Assembly (NCBI GenBank): GCA_010027825.1
Contig: RGUK01000122.1
Span: 1 to 5,339, forward strand
DNA from: a bacterium
GTDB taxonomy: Bacteria; Dependentiae; Babeliae; Babeliales; RVW-14
DNA: 5,339 nucleotides
Reading direction: 5' to 3'
Within the stretch, counting starts at the first letter, position 1. Each line of letters opens with the position of its first letter. The translations under genes and the position numbers were made by a program. The notes below the pieces were generated by a model, which saw only the letters and a program-made list of their open reading frames with translations, was not told where the DNA came from and did no database searches. Positions 1 to 5,339 of the stretch are shown here, piece by piece.

Positions 1-497
1 CGCTGAGGGTCGCGGTACATCTGGTCGGCTTGGCTTGCTTGGCGTGAAGCGTTAAGCCCCATGCCGTTCAAATTGCCCTGCTGAAGCCCTTGCCCGAGGC
101 CCTGACCGGCCGCGCCCGCCTGTTGCATCCCCCGAGCATTGCTGGCGTAGATGTTCTCGCTGGCTCGCTTGCTGAGTGCGTTTGGATCTTCGGTAAAGCT
201 GTTCAAAAGCCGCTGAAATGCCGACTGGTATTGCCCTTCTAGCCCGTTATTGAATCCTTGCCGAGATACCGCGTTCCCGTAAGCACCCGCCGACAGGTTT
301 TGAAGCATCCGGCCTACTTCGTTGTTGCCATCTACGTCAAGACCAAGCGACGCAAAAAAATCTTTGAGCTGATTGGACTTCCTGCCTTTGAGCAAAGCAG
401 ACAGATCATTATTGGTGCCGCCAGACGCGCCGCCGCCAGATGCGCCGCTTATGCCCGATTGCTTATTCATCATTCCAAAAAGATCGTTAAAATTCAT
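1..497 (-). CDS. Gly/Gln/Ala-rich putative virion protein, C-terminus beyond the left edge
   Basis: This frame begins with ATG at 497 and stays open for 165 codons to the window edge. Its ATG overlaps the TGA of the preceding gene as ATGA, a usual sign of translational coupling; its own Shine-Dalgarno is weak. The protein begins MNFNDLFGMMNK, followed by a Gly/Ser/Ala linker (about residues 15-28) and a mixed, probably helical segment (about 31-125). It then enters a Gln/Gly/Ala-rich stretch (about 124-160) with repeated GQGL- and QQG-type units. No membrane segment, signal peptide or catalytic motif is visible. I do not recognise the family. Its place directly after the nozzle and a fibre-like gene, and its Gln/Ala/Gly-rich composition, resemble internal virion or DNA-ejection proteins and some tail proteins of short-tailed phages, but that role is inferred from position and composition only. 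That it is a real gene is well supported; its function is not. Confidence 0.7.
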   Translation of the reverse strand, partial: MNFNDLFGMMNKQSGISGASGGGASGGTNNDLSALLKGRKSNQLKDFFASLGLDVDGNNEVGRMLQNLSAGAYGNAVSRQGFNNGLEGQYQSAFQRLLNSFTEDPNALSKRASENIYASNARGMQQAGAAGQGLGQGLQQGNLNGMGLNASRQASQADQMYRDPQ

Positions 498-982
498 TTT
501 CGATAGCCGTCCACAGTCAGCGTGAGGGTAAGCAGTCCTGATTCCACGTAATATTCAAAACCCGAATCGGCGCAAGGGGCATCAGCGGTAATTGCCGCTC
601 CGTCCCGAGAGATTGCCGAATCCGCTAGAAATAACACTTGCCGCTCCAATGATCCCGACCCTTTGCGGATTAGAACCCGAGGTTCGTTTCCCGCCGCCGC
701 TGCCTTGACTGCCTGACCGCCAAGGATAACGCTTGTAGCCTCATTAGGAATAATGCTTGGATCAGCCGTAAAGCGGACCCATTTGGTTGTGGCCGTCGGG
801 TCGGTCGTCACCGTAACCCGAGACGTAAACCAAACCGTTTGCTCGGCTTTTGCCGTCGTCGTGGTCCTTGCCGCCCTAAGCGTCGTCGTGTCCCCAAGGG
901 CCGCCACCGCCGATTCTAGCGCGGCAATTCGTTCCTCGGCACTAAGAGCGATCTGGACCTCCAAGCCGCTCGTCAGTGTCAA
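494..982 (-). CDS. Probable fibre/adhesin-like virion protein (short helix plus beta-sandwich)
   Basis: The full open frame gives 162 residues from a TTG at 982, which directly follows an in-frame TAA. Residues about 13-30 form a short amphipathic helix with I19, L22, V26 and L29 spaced like a trimerising coiled coil. A Thr-rich linker follows (32-66), then a beta-rich domain (about 67-162) with an IRKG strand and a closing pattern of GFEYYVESG, a hydrophobic strand and a terminal DGYRK. Helix-then-sandwich layouts ending in an aromatic 'DGY'-like strand occur in small phage fibre or appendage proteins, so I infer a trimeric tail appendage or receptor-contact protein; an exact family is not recognised. 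The frame overlaps the 3' end of the nozzle gene by 41 nt in the +1 frame. Starts at TTG 982 or TTG 964 both lack a good Shine-Dalgarno, so the true N-terminus is uncertain and could even arise by frameshifting from the nozzle. The stop overlaps the next ATG. Confidence 0.6.
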   Translation of the reverse strand: MTLTSGLEVQIALSAEERIAALESAVAALGDTTTLRAARTTTTAKAEQTVWFTSRVTVTTDPTATTKWVRFTADPSIIPNEATSVILGGQAVKAAAAGNEPRVLIRKGSGSLERQVLFLADSAISRDGAAITADAPCADSGFEYYVESGLLTLTLTVDGYRK

Positions 983-3392
983 TTACAAGCTGGCGAATCC
1001 GCGTTCCTGACGGGGCGTTTCCGTAGAGCATGGGGATGCAAGACACCGCTGAACACGCAATCAATGCGCCACCCGTTCCCTGATCCTTTCTGTAAGCCAA
1101 AGCGGTTGCTACCCCCATATTGATGGTGCCATCGGTTGTAGCCCCGGTAATGGGCACCAGACGCCGAGTAGTCCATGTTTCGCCCGCCGTTGCGTCGGCA
1201 AATACCGCCATTGCTTTGTATGCCGCCGTATTCCAGTTCTCCGAGACGTATTCCCGCGCCTCAATCCTGAACGGCAGGTTGGCAGAGTTTTCGGTTGTTT
1301 GGCCCGGTCGGTACAGTTCCCAAACAAGTCCCGCCGTCGTGATTCCAAGGCTTCGACGCACCAAACCGTCATCAATCGTGACGACGCCAGCAATGTCAAA
1401 CGGGAATCGGTCCAGAACCCATTCCCCGGTCAGAAAGTCGTAGATTAGTCCCTCTTTAGGGGTGGTGTCCGCCGTTCCGGTAGCGGGGTCACTTCCTGGG
1501 TAGTACATTGCGTAGTAGTCGAAGGAAGCAATACCACACACGCGATCAACGCCAGAAACAAATAGAGTGCCACCGGCAATTCTTTGATTGACTTTATCAA
1601 GCGATGGAGAATCCCCATCACTGCCGCCGCTGGTATATCTGACCCGGTTTTCACTGTCTAGGAACCATACCGCACCGTCCATGATGCTGATGCTGTACGG
1701 GTGGCGACAACCGCGATTGCCTACGATGCTGGTGTAGCTACCAAACTGGGAAGTCTTACCGATTGCCAGCCGGTACATATTGGACAGGGTGAAGATTGCC
1801 AGCGATCCGACGCCGAAGACGACGCCAGGAAGCCCACGCAATGCGGTGATGAATTCGCCGGGGTAGCTCCTAGAATCGGGGGAAGTCTCGTCAATGTTCC
1901 CGTCCGCATCTACGGTTGCTGACGGTTGCCAGTGCATCGGATCATTGAATCCCGACTGCCAGAGCTTAGGGCCAGCCCCAATGACAAGACGCCCATTGAC
2001 CGAGGCAATAGCCGCGCCGGTTGGCATGATGACCGCCGTCTCGTCGTAGGGGTTGAAAAGGTAGTTGGGCACGTCGTTTGTCGCAAAGTACGTTCCAATG
2101 GGGTCGGCTTGGGCAATCAGCCCATATTCAGATCCGCTTATGGAAACGTAAACACGCTGGTAGTCAGGTGGCGTTGTAAACGTGCCGCCAAACTTAAGAT
2201 AGTAGGAAGTAAAGACGTTTGCGTCTTGAACCCATCTGATTTGTTTCATCAATGGGTCGGCTCCCATTGTTGTAAAAAACTGAGGATTGCTTGCCTTGGC
2301 TGGCGTTGCCGCCGATTCAACGTTACTGTAGCTCTGGTATCTGGATATGGCGTACTGACTTGAAGTCAGATTTAGCCCGGTGGTGCCCACAAACCCGATG
2401 TACGCCGTTTCAATTGCCGCAACTGCTGTCCCGTTATTATAAAAACGAACCCCCGTGATAGAAAGCCCTTCTAAAGTGCCTGCGGAATAGGCAAATATGC
2501 GAGACCGAGAAATGGAAGAGGATGGGTTGGGAATGTCTCGAACAACCACGCTTCCCGTTGAAGTGGTGTCCCAAATGGTCTTCCAGCTTGCCGCAACACT
2601 GTCGTACACGTCAACTCGCGTTACCCTGTCGTAAGGCGAGGCAGGAGACGTTGCATCATCCAAAACAACAACCGCAAGCTGGCCGTTAAGCGTCATTTTA
2701 GTAATGCCTCCGGTTGACAATTTGTCAAAAAAGACCGTCCCCGTAATGTCTGAGTTGCGAACGTTGACCCATGCTCCAACCAAAGATCGTAGCCTCGCAA
2801 ACCCGCCGCCGCCAACGTCTAAAATCCATTCAGCAGGGGTGCCATTCGCAAGAGTGCAAGTGGACATTTGAATGGAGTTTTGGCAATATGCTGATTGGGT
2901 TGCCGCAATTGTTGCTACCGATGCAATAGCCGTCGCCGTGGCGCCCGCTACGTTCCAAATCAAAGGTGCATTAATTCCGTTTTGGGCAATAATCGCACTT
3001 ACCGAAGCAATTGATGGGGTTGTAGAACTGCGCGTATCCGCTGGAGCAAATTGAACTTGCCCGTCCGTCGCAAATGACGCCCCGGTAATTGCCGTCCACG
3101 TGTTACCCGAGAGTGAATAGCTGTAAAGATTGGTCGCGCCGCCGACTCGAAACGCCGCCACCATCCGGTACGACCCGCCGATGTAACCCGCCCAATACCC
3201 GCGAAGGGAAGCGTTAGCCGTCGGAGCCGTTCCGCCAATCAAAACCGAGCTATCCCGCACCGCAAGCGTAGCCCGTCGGCACCGCAGATTAACCAAAAGC
3301 CGGTGAAGGCCCTGCCCTAGCGTAGTAGGATCTGGATCGGTACGCATACCCCGCGCCGGGTTGCTGGAACCAACAATCTGAACAAGGCTCAA
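942..3392 (-). CDS. Tail nozzle / tail tubular protein B-like beta-propeller protein
   Basis: At 816 residues this is close to T7 gp12 (about 794). It is expected to form the distal tail tube (nozzle) below the adaptor, through which DNA leaves the virion. The N-terminus has the pattern common in this group: a DPTTLGQGLH segment (21-30), NLR (36-38), then a short strand with VRD, as in 'Nvr...l..R.G'. Propeller-like repeats are clearest in the C-terminal half: VNGRLVIGAGPKLWQS (465-480), FGVGSLAIFTLSNMYRLAI (526-544), SIVGNRGCRHPYS followed by VWFLDSENRVRY (555-586), and YDFLTGEWVLDR (651-662). Residues about 165-345 look like an inserted beta-sandwich, and about 350-440 like an Fn3-type linker region. 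The start is TTG at 3392: an in-frame TAG lies just upstream at 3407-3409, a GGAG site sits 6 nt before the TTG, and the TTG overlaps the adaptor stop. It ends in TAG. An annotation as 'stabilisation protein' or P22 gp10-like is the main alternative. Confidence 0.75.
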   Translation of the reverse strand: MSLVQIVGSSNPARGMRTDPDPTTLGQGLHRLLVNLRCRRATLAVRDSSVLIGGTAPTANASLRGYWAGYIGGSYRMVAAFRVGGATNLYSYSLSGNTWTAITGASFATDGQVQFAPADTRSSTTPSIASVSAIIAQNGINAPLIWNVAGATATAIASVATIAATQSAYCQNSIQMSTCTLANGTPAEWILDVGGGGFARLRSLVGAWVNVRNSDITGTVFFDKLSTGGITKMTLNGQLAVVVLDDATSPASPYDRVTRVDVYDSVAASWKTIWDTTSTGSVVVRDIPNPSSSISRSRIFAYSAGTLEGLSITGVRFYNNGTAVAAIETAYIGFVGTTGLNLTSSQYAISRYQSYSNVESAATPAKASNPQFFTTMGADPLMKQIRWVQDANVFTSYYLKFGGTFTTPPDYQRVYVSISGSEYGLIAQADPIGTYFATNDVPNYLFNPYDETAVIMPTGAAIASVNGRLVIGAGPKLWQSGFNDPMHWQPSATVDADGNIDETSPDSRSYPGEFITALRGLPGVVFGVGSLAIFTLSNMYRLAIGKTSQFGSYTSIVGNRGCRHPYSISIMDGAVWFLDSENRVRYTSGGSDGDSPSLDKVNQRIAGGTLFVSGVDRVCGIASFDYYAMYYPGSDPATGTADTTPKEGLIYDFLTGEWVLDRFPFDIAGVVTIDDGLVRRSLGITTAGLVWELYRPGQTTENSANLPFRIEAREYVSENWNTAAYKAMAVFADATAGETWTTRRLVPITGATTDGTINMGVATALAYRKDQGTGGALIACSAVSCIPMLYGNAPSGTRIRQLVIDTDERLGGPDRS

Positions 3393-4060
3393 AGGTTTCT
3401 CCGACTAGGATTTTTTAAAGCAAAGCTGAAATCGTAAACCTGAGTGCCGTCGGGCTTGCCATTAACTTGCTGGTCCGCTTTCTGCATCATCTCCTGATAC
3501 AACTGCCGCCATCGGTCAGTCATCTTGGCATCTTCCTTGATGGAATACCGATACGCCATGTCATACAAAAACACGTCGCCGTCAAATAGACCGCTTGGAA
3601 TATCGTCGCCAGTCAAAAGGGCTTGATGCAAGCTTCCTATGGCCCGTACACGCGGATAAGTGCCAGATGCCGACGTGAGAGGCACGGGGTAAAAACAGAG
3701 CTTAGGAACGGACGTGTTACCGCTTGCCGTGTCCTCGTAGTAAAAGTGCGTTGGGATTCCCGTCGCCTGCTTATAGTTGTTGTCAATCTGGAAAAGGATC
3801 TGCCCGGTGGTTGGAATCAATGCCGCCGTAGCATCTGCGCTTGTATCGTACTGACACTCCCAGATCCGCAAGACTTCGGCCGAAATGGCATACGTGCGCT
3901 GGTCGGCGACCATTGGAATAAAGACTTCCGTCTGCCTAAGCCGCAAATCGGAACAGACGCGCTTGTAAGCCCGAGCAAAAAGAGTGGCCGCCATCGCCGA
4001 CGAACATTCGGGATAGTAGGTACTAGTGCGGAACTCGTCAATTACATTTTGCGCGGTCAT
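3389..4060 (-). CDS. Head-tail adaptor (T7 gp11 / P22 gp4-like)
   Basis: This 223-residue protein matches the size of short-tail adaptor proteins (T7 gp11 is 196), which form a dodecameric ring under the portal and receive the nozzle. The N-terminal third looks helical: FRTSTYYPE (10-18), then the helix AATLFARAYKRVCSDL (24-39). Next comes a beta strand pair around VADQRTYAIS (51-60), where family members have 'ag...Y.Lp'. GIPTHFYYED (101-110) and KLCFYPVP (120-127) form the typical 'G.P..Y...l.fyP.P' core. The C-terminal helix region runs from FDGDVFLYDMAYRYSI to MMQKADQQ (159-198) and is followed by a loose tail. It lies between the capsid and nozzle genes as in T7-like phages, which strengthens the call. 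ATG 4060 is the only sensible start but has no visible Shine-Dalgarno, and a hairpin lies just upstream. The TGA overlaps the nozzle TTG. Confidence 0.75.
   Translation of the reverse strand: MTAQNVIDEFRTSTYYPECSSAMAATLFARAYKRVCSDLRLRQTEVFIPMVADQRTYAISAEVLRIWECQYDTSADATAALIPTTGQILFQIDNNYKQATGIPTHFYYEDTASGNTSVPKLCFYPVPLTSASGTYPRVRAIGSLHQALLTGDDIPSGLFDGDVFLYDMAYRYSIKEDAKMTDRWRQLYQEMMQKADQQVNGKPDGTQVYDFSFALKNPSRRNL
3399..3402 (-). promoter_or_regulatory. Ribosome binding site for the nozzle TTG start
   Basis: On the minus strand GGAG lies inside the last codons of the adaptor gene, with 6 nt (AAACCT) between it and the TTG at 3392. Together with the in-frame TAG at 3407-3409 just upstream and the TTGA overlap with the adaptor stop, it fixes TTG as the start in preference to the first internal ATG at residue 16. 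Confidence 0.65.
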
Positions 4061-4070
4061 AAATGGGAAT

Positions 4071-4091
4071 GGGCGGCTGAGGAGGCCGCCC
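4071..4091 (-). other. GC-rich hairpin between capsid and adaptor genes
   Basis: A perfect 7-bp inverted repeat (GGGCGGC / GCCGCCC) encloses a 7-nt loop within the 51-nt gap. On the transcribed strand the 3' arm is followed by ATTCCCATTT and then the adaptor ATG, so there is no uninterrupted U-tract and a full intrinsic terminator is doubtful. Position just after the capsid gene suggests a leaky terminator, an RNA-stability element protecting the capsid message, or a damper on adaptor translation. The minus-strand loop reads CTCCTCA, which with the adjoining stem base gives CCTCCTCA, similar to the 3' end of 16S rRNA. Confidence 0.5.
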
Positions 4092-4111
4092 GGAACACAA
4101 GGCCGAAGCGG

Positions 4112-5014
4112 TTAAGCCCCGGCGAAGTACGTGCCGCGCCAGTCGCGAGGCAGAACACCAATCGAGAACACGCAGGTAATGAAGTTGGAGTCATACCGAC
4201 CATCCGCCTGTCCTGCTTTCATCGTCAAAGGTCGCTTCTCCAAGATGTTCAAAGGATTCTCGTCCTTTCGCGCCGGGACAAGTGCCCAGAGCGTCGCATT
4301 GGTGAAGTAACCCGTAGTAACGGTGCCGTTGAAGTTGGTGCCAACTTCGTTGTAGTCGTTAGCGTTACCGCCCTGCAAGAGCTTGGAGCCAATAACGCGG
4401 TTGGCGACATCAGCCAATCCCGGGGGAACGAGCAGATTCCACGGCGGCTGAAGGTCAAGCGGTTCGCCGGTGTAAGTCGGCTGCTGCATGACAGACGCCA
4501 CCGCAATGGTTAGATTTGCCGTGGTGAAGGCATTGCCCGAAGCGTAGTTGGAGTACGTACCGGACTGGGTAGGGTGAGCCGTCGAGGCAAGGTTCACGCC
4601 GTCGGGAGTCACGATTGCCGAAGTGTTTGCAAGTTGGAACATCGAAGCGGCAACCCGCTCGTAAGTGTTCAAGCCAGCCTTCATCAGCTTCTTTCCTTGA
4701 GGCTGAATCCGGTTGTACACGTCGGTGTAGTTCATGTCGCCGTCCCACTCAAAGATGCGGCCGTACTTGAACGTGGTGTAGTCGCGAACGTAAGGAACGC
4801 TGTACTGAGTCGGTTCCAAAGCGGTGCCTTGGTTGATCGGGGTGAAAAAGGGGAAATCACCTTCCACCGCGATACGAGTCGACTGAACGTCCGTTCGGTA
4901 GATGTTGGTGTACTTGGAAAATCGCGGGGGATTGTTCTGCAAGTAGGTCGTCTGTACTTCCTTGAGGCCAAGGTTACACAAGACTAGCGAATCGTTTTCT
5001 GTTCTTGATGCCAT
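4112..5014 (-). CDS. Major capsid protein, HK97 fold (Mu gpT-like type)
   Basis: The 300-residue product forms the icosahedral head shell. The N-terminal arm is followed by a region (about 35-85) that fits an E-loop, with FFTPINQGTA (56-65) and YTTFKYGRIFEWDGDMNY (79-96). A long helix, LMKAGLNTYERVAASMF (110-126), fits the spine helix. Next comes the block DGVNLASTAHP (138-148), close to the 'DG..LfstaHp' turn common in gpT-like capsid proteins. The A-domain region holds WNLLVPPGLADVANRVIGSKLLQ (within 192-214), matching the usual 'LlvpP.L...A..ll.s' strand-helix element, then beta strands to DWRGTYF at the C-terminus. The length is slightly short for T7 gp10 (345) but normal for this broader group. 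ATG 5014 is preceded by GGAGGA with 10-nt spacing, as suits a highly expressed protein. The family was recognised by pattern, not by a search. Confidence 0.8.
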   Translation of the reverse strand: MASRTENDSLVLCNLGLKEVQTTYLQNNPPRFSKYTNIYRTDVQSTRIAVEGDFPFFTPINQGTALEPTQYSVPYVRDYTTFKYGRIFEWDGDMNYTDVYNRIQPQGKKLMKAGLNTYERVAASMFQLANTSAIVTPDGVNLASTAHPTQSGTYSNYASGNAFTTANLTIAVASVMQQPTYTGEPLDLQPPWNLLVPPGLADVANRVIGSKLLQGGNANDYNEVGTNFNGTVTTGYFTNATLWALVPARKDENPLNILEKRPLTMKAGQADGRYDSNFITCVFSIGVLPRDWRGTYFAGA

Positions 5015-5015
5015 G

Positions 5016-5339
5016 TTAGATCAATCCTCCGGTGGTCACTCGGGCCGCCGCTGCGATTCGTCCGGTAACGTAAGGATAAACGGTGCTGTTGCCCTGGCTT
5101 GGAACGTTGCCATCAAAGACAAACTCCTGCTGGGCCGAGTTCTTGCAGACCGCGTAGAAGCCGTTGTTGGTGTCTTCCTTCACTCGGCAGAGCTTGTAGC
5201 CGGTGCCAACTTCCATAGAAGCGGCGGTAACGGTCGAACCGGCGGTGGTCGGAACAAATTCCGTGCCGTCGGTGATGGTGCCCGCAATGCCCACAACACG
5301 GAGCTTGAGGATGAGGTCGTGAGTCGGTGCCGCAATCTT
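5016..5339 (-). CDS. Small beta-rich head-associated protein, N-terminus beyond the right edge
   Basis: The frame ends with TAA one base before the capsid ATG and is open to the window edge, giving 107 visible residues. A GTG at 5294 could be read as a start, but it has no Shine-Dalgarno and the codons before it (KIAAPTHDLILKLRVV) read as ordinary protein continuing the same strand, so the gene most likely begins upstream. The visible part is rich in Gly, Thr, Val and Ala, with predicted short beta strands and two cysteines in GYKLCRV and FYAVCKN. There is no helical or charged coiled-coil character of the kind expected of a scaffold. Its position directly before the capsid gene is where phages place scaffold or decoration (head-stabilising) genes; the beta-rich make-up favours decoration or another head-surface protein. 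That is inference from context and composition; the family is not recognised. Confidence 0.6.
   Translation of the reverse strand, partial: KIAAPTHDLILKLRVVGIAGTITDGTEFVPTTAGSTVTAASMEVGTGYKLCRVKEDTNNGFYAVCKNSAQQEFVFDGNVPSQGNSTVYPYVTGRIAAAARVTTGGLI
5025..5030 (-). promoter_or_regulatory. Strong Shine-Dalgarno of the capsid gene
   Basis: GGAGGA on the minus strand with 10 nt to the capsid ATG, overlapping the last codons of the upstream gene. It is the best match to the 16S anti-Shine-Dalgarno among the gene starts in the window, which agrees with the capsid protein being needed in the largest amount. Confidence 0.75.

Noticed and set aside
258..506. Plus-strand open frame of 82 codons with a Lys/Arg-rich product
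   Set aside because: Antisense to the left-edge gene, which is open for 165 codons and coupled to its neighbour by ATGA. The basic composition comes from the reverse complement of Leu/Phe codons.
1926..2363. Plus-strand open frame of 145 codons inside the nozzle gene
   Set aside because: Fully antisense to the nozzle coding sequence, with no recognisable protein pattern; the nozzle frame here carries clear family-like motifs.
3407..3420. TTTAAAA slippery heptamer in frame near the end of the adaptor gene (minus strand 3419-3413), a possible -1 frameshift into the nozzle frame
   Set aside because: The -1 frame is the nozzle frame, but it meets TAG at 3407-3409 within about four codons, before the nozzle TTG. 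No adaptor-nozzle fusion can result; at most the adaptor tail would be shortened.
4061..4091. Strong rho-independent terminator after the capsid gene
   Set aside because: The stem is good, but the 3' side lacks a run of U (ATTCCCATTT instead), so it is reported as a hairpin of uncertain role rather than a terminator.
3623..4513. Plus-strand open frame of 296 codons across the capsid-adaptor junction
   Set aside because: It is antisense to two well-supported genes and to the gap between them, its product is Arg-rich without domain-like pattern, and no Shine-Dalgarno or neighbouring plus-strand gene supports it. It is a shadow of codon bias in the minus-strand genes.
5292..5294. GTG at 5294 as the true start of the small gene before the capsid
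   Set aside because: There is no Shine-Dalgarno, and the frame continues upstream to the window edge with a sensible hydrophobic strand, so the gene is treated as truncated by the window.
1..5339. CRISPR array, tRNA, insertion sequence or attachment site
   Set aside because: I saw no regularly spaced repeats, no tRNA-like cloverleaf sequence, no transposase and no terminal inverted repeats; virtually all bases fall in minus-strand structural genes.

Overview
The window is a late structural (virion) module of a tailed double-stranded DNA bacteriophage. It contains no host gene, tRNA, integrase or other marker that would name the host. The DNA is moderately GC-rich by eye. Translation fits standard bacterial code 11: TAA, TGA and TAG all end genes, and both ATG and TTG are used or likely as starts. 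All six genes are on the minus strand, so the module is transcribed from high to low coordinates.

From right to left the layout is: (1) the C-terminal part of a small beta-rich protein cut by the right edge (5016-5339); (2) a 300-residue HK97-fold-type major capsid protein (4112-5014) with the clearest Shine-Dalgarno in the window; (3) a 51-nt gap holding a 7-bp GC hairpin; (4) a 223-residue head-tail adaptor (3389-4060); (5) an 816-residue beta-propeller-type tail nozzle (942-3392) that starts at TTG and overlaps the adaptor stop; (6) a 162-codon frame (494-982), probably a fibre or adhesin-like beta-sandwich protein, overlapping the nozzle gene in the +1 frame; (7) the start of a Gly/Gln/Ala-rich protein with an ATGA overlap, cut by the left edge (1-497).

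The order capsid, adaptor of about 220 residues, nozzle of about 800 residues, then further virion genes matches the order and sizes of T7 genes 10, 11 and 12. The most economical reading is a podovirus-like short-tailed phage or prophage: the capsid protein builds the head, the adaptor sits under the portal, the nozzle extends the tail tube, and the two left-hand genes probably supply a tail appendage and a further virion or ejection component. Portal, scaffold, terminase and lysis genes are not in the window.

Coding density is very high. The only gaps are 1 nt and 51 nt, so no stretch over 300 bases lacks a gene. The points most worth a second look are the hairpin in front of an adaptor start with no Shine-Dalgarno, and the nozzle/162-codon junction, where no canonical start has a good ribosome site and a +1 frameshift extension is conceivable.
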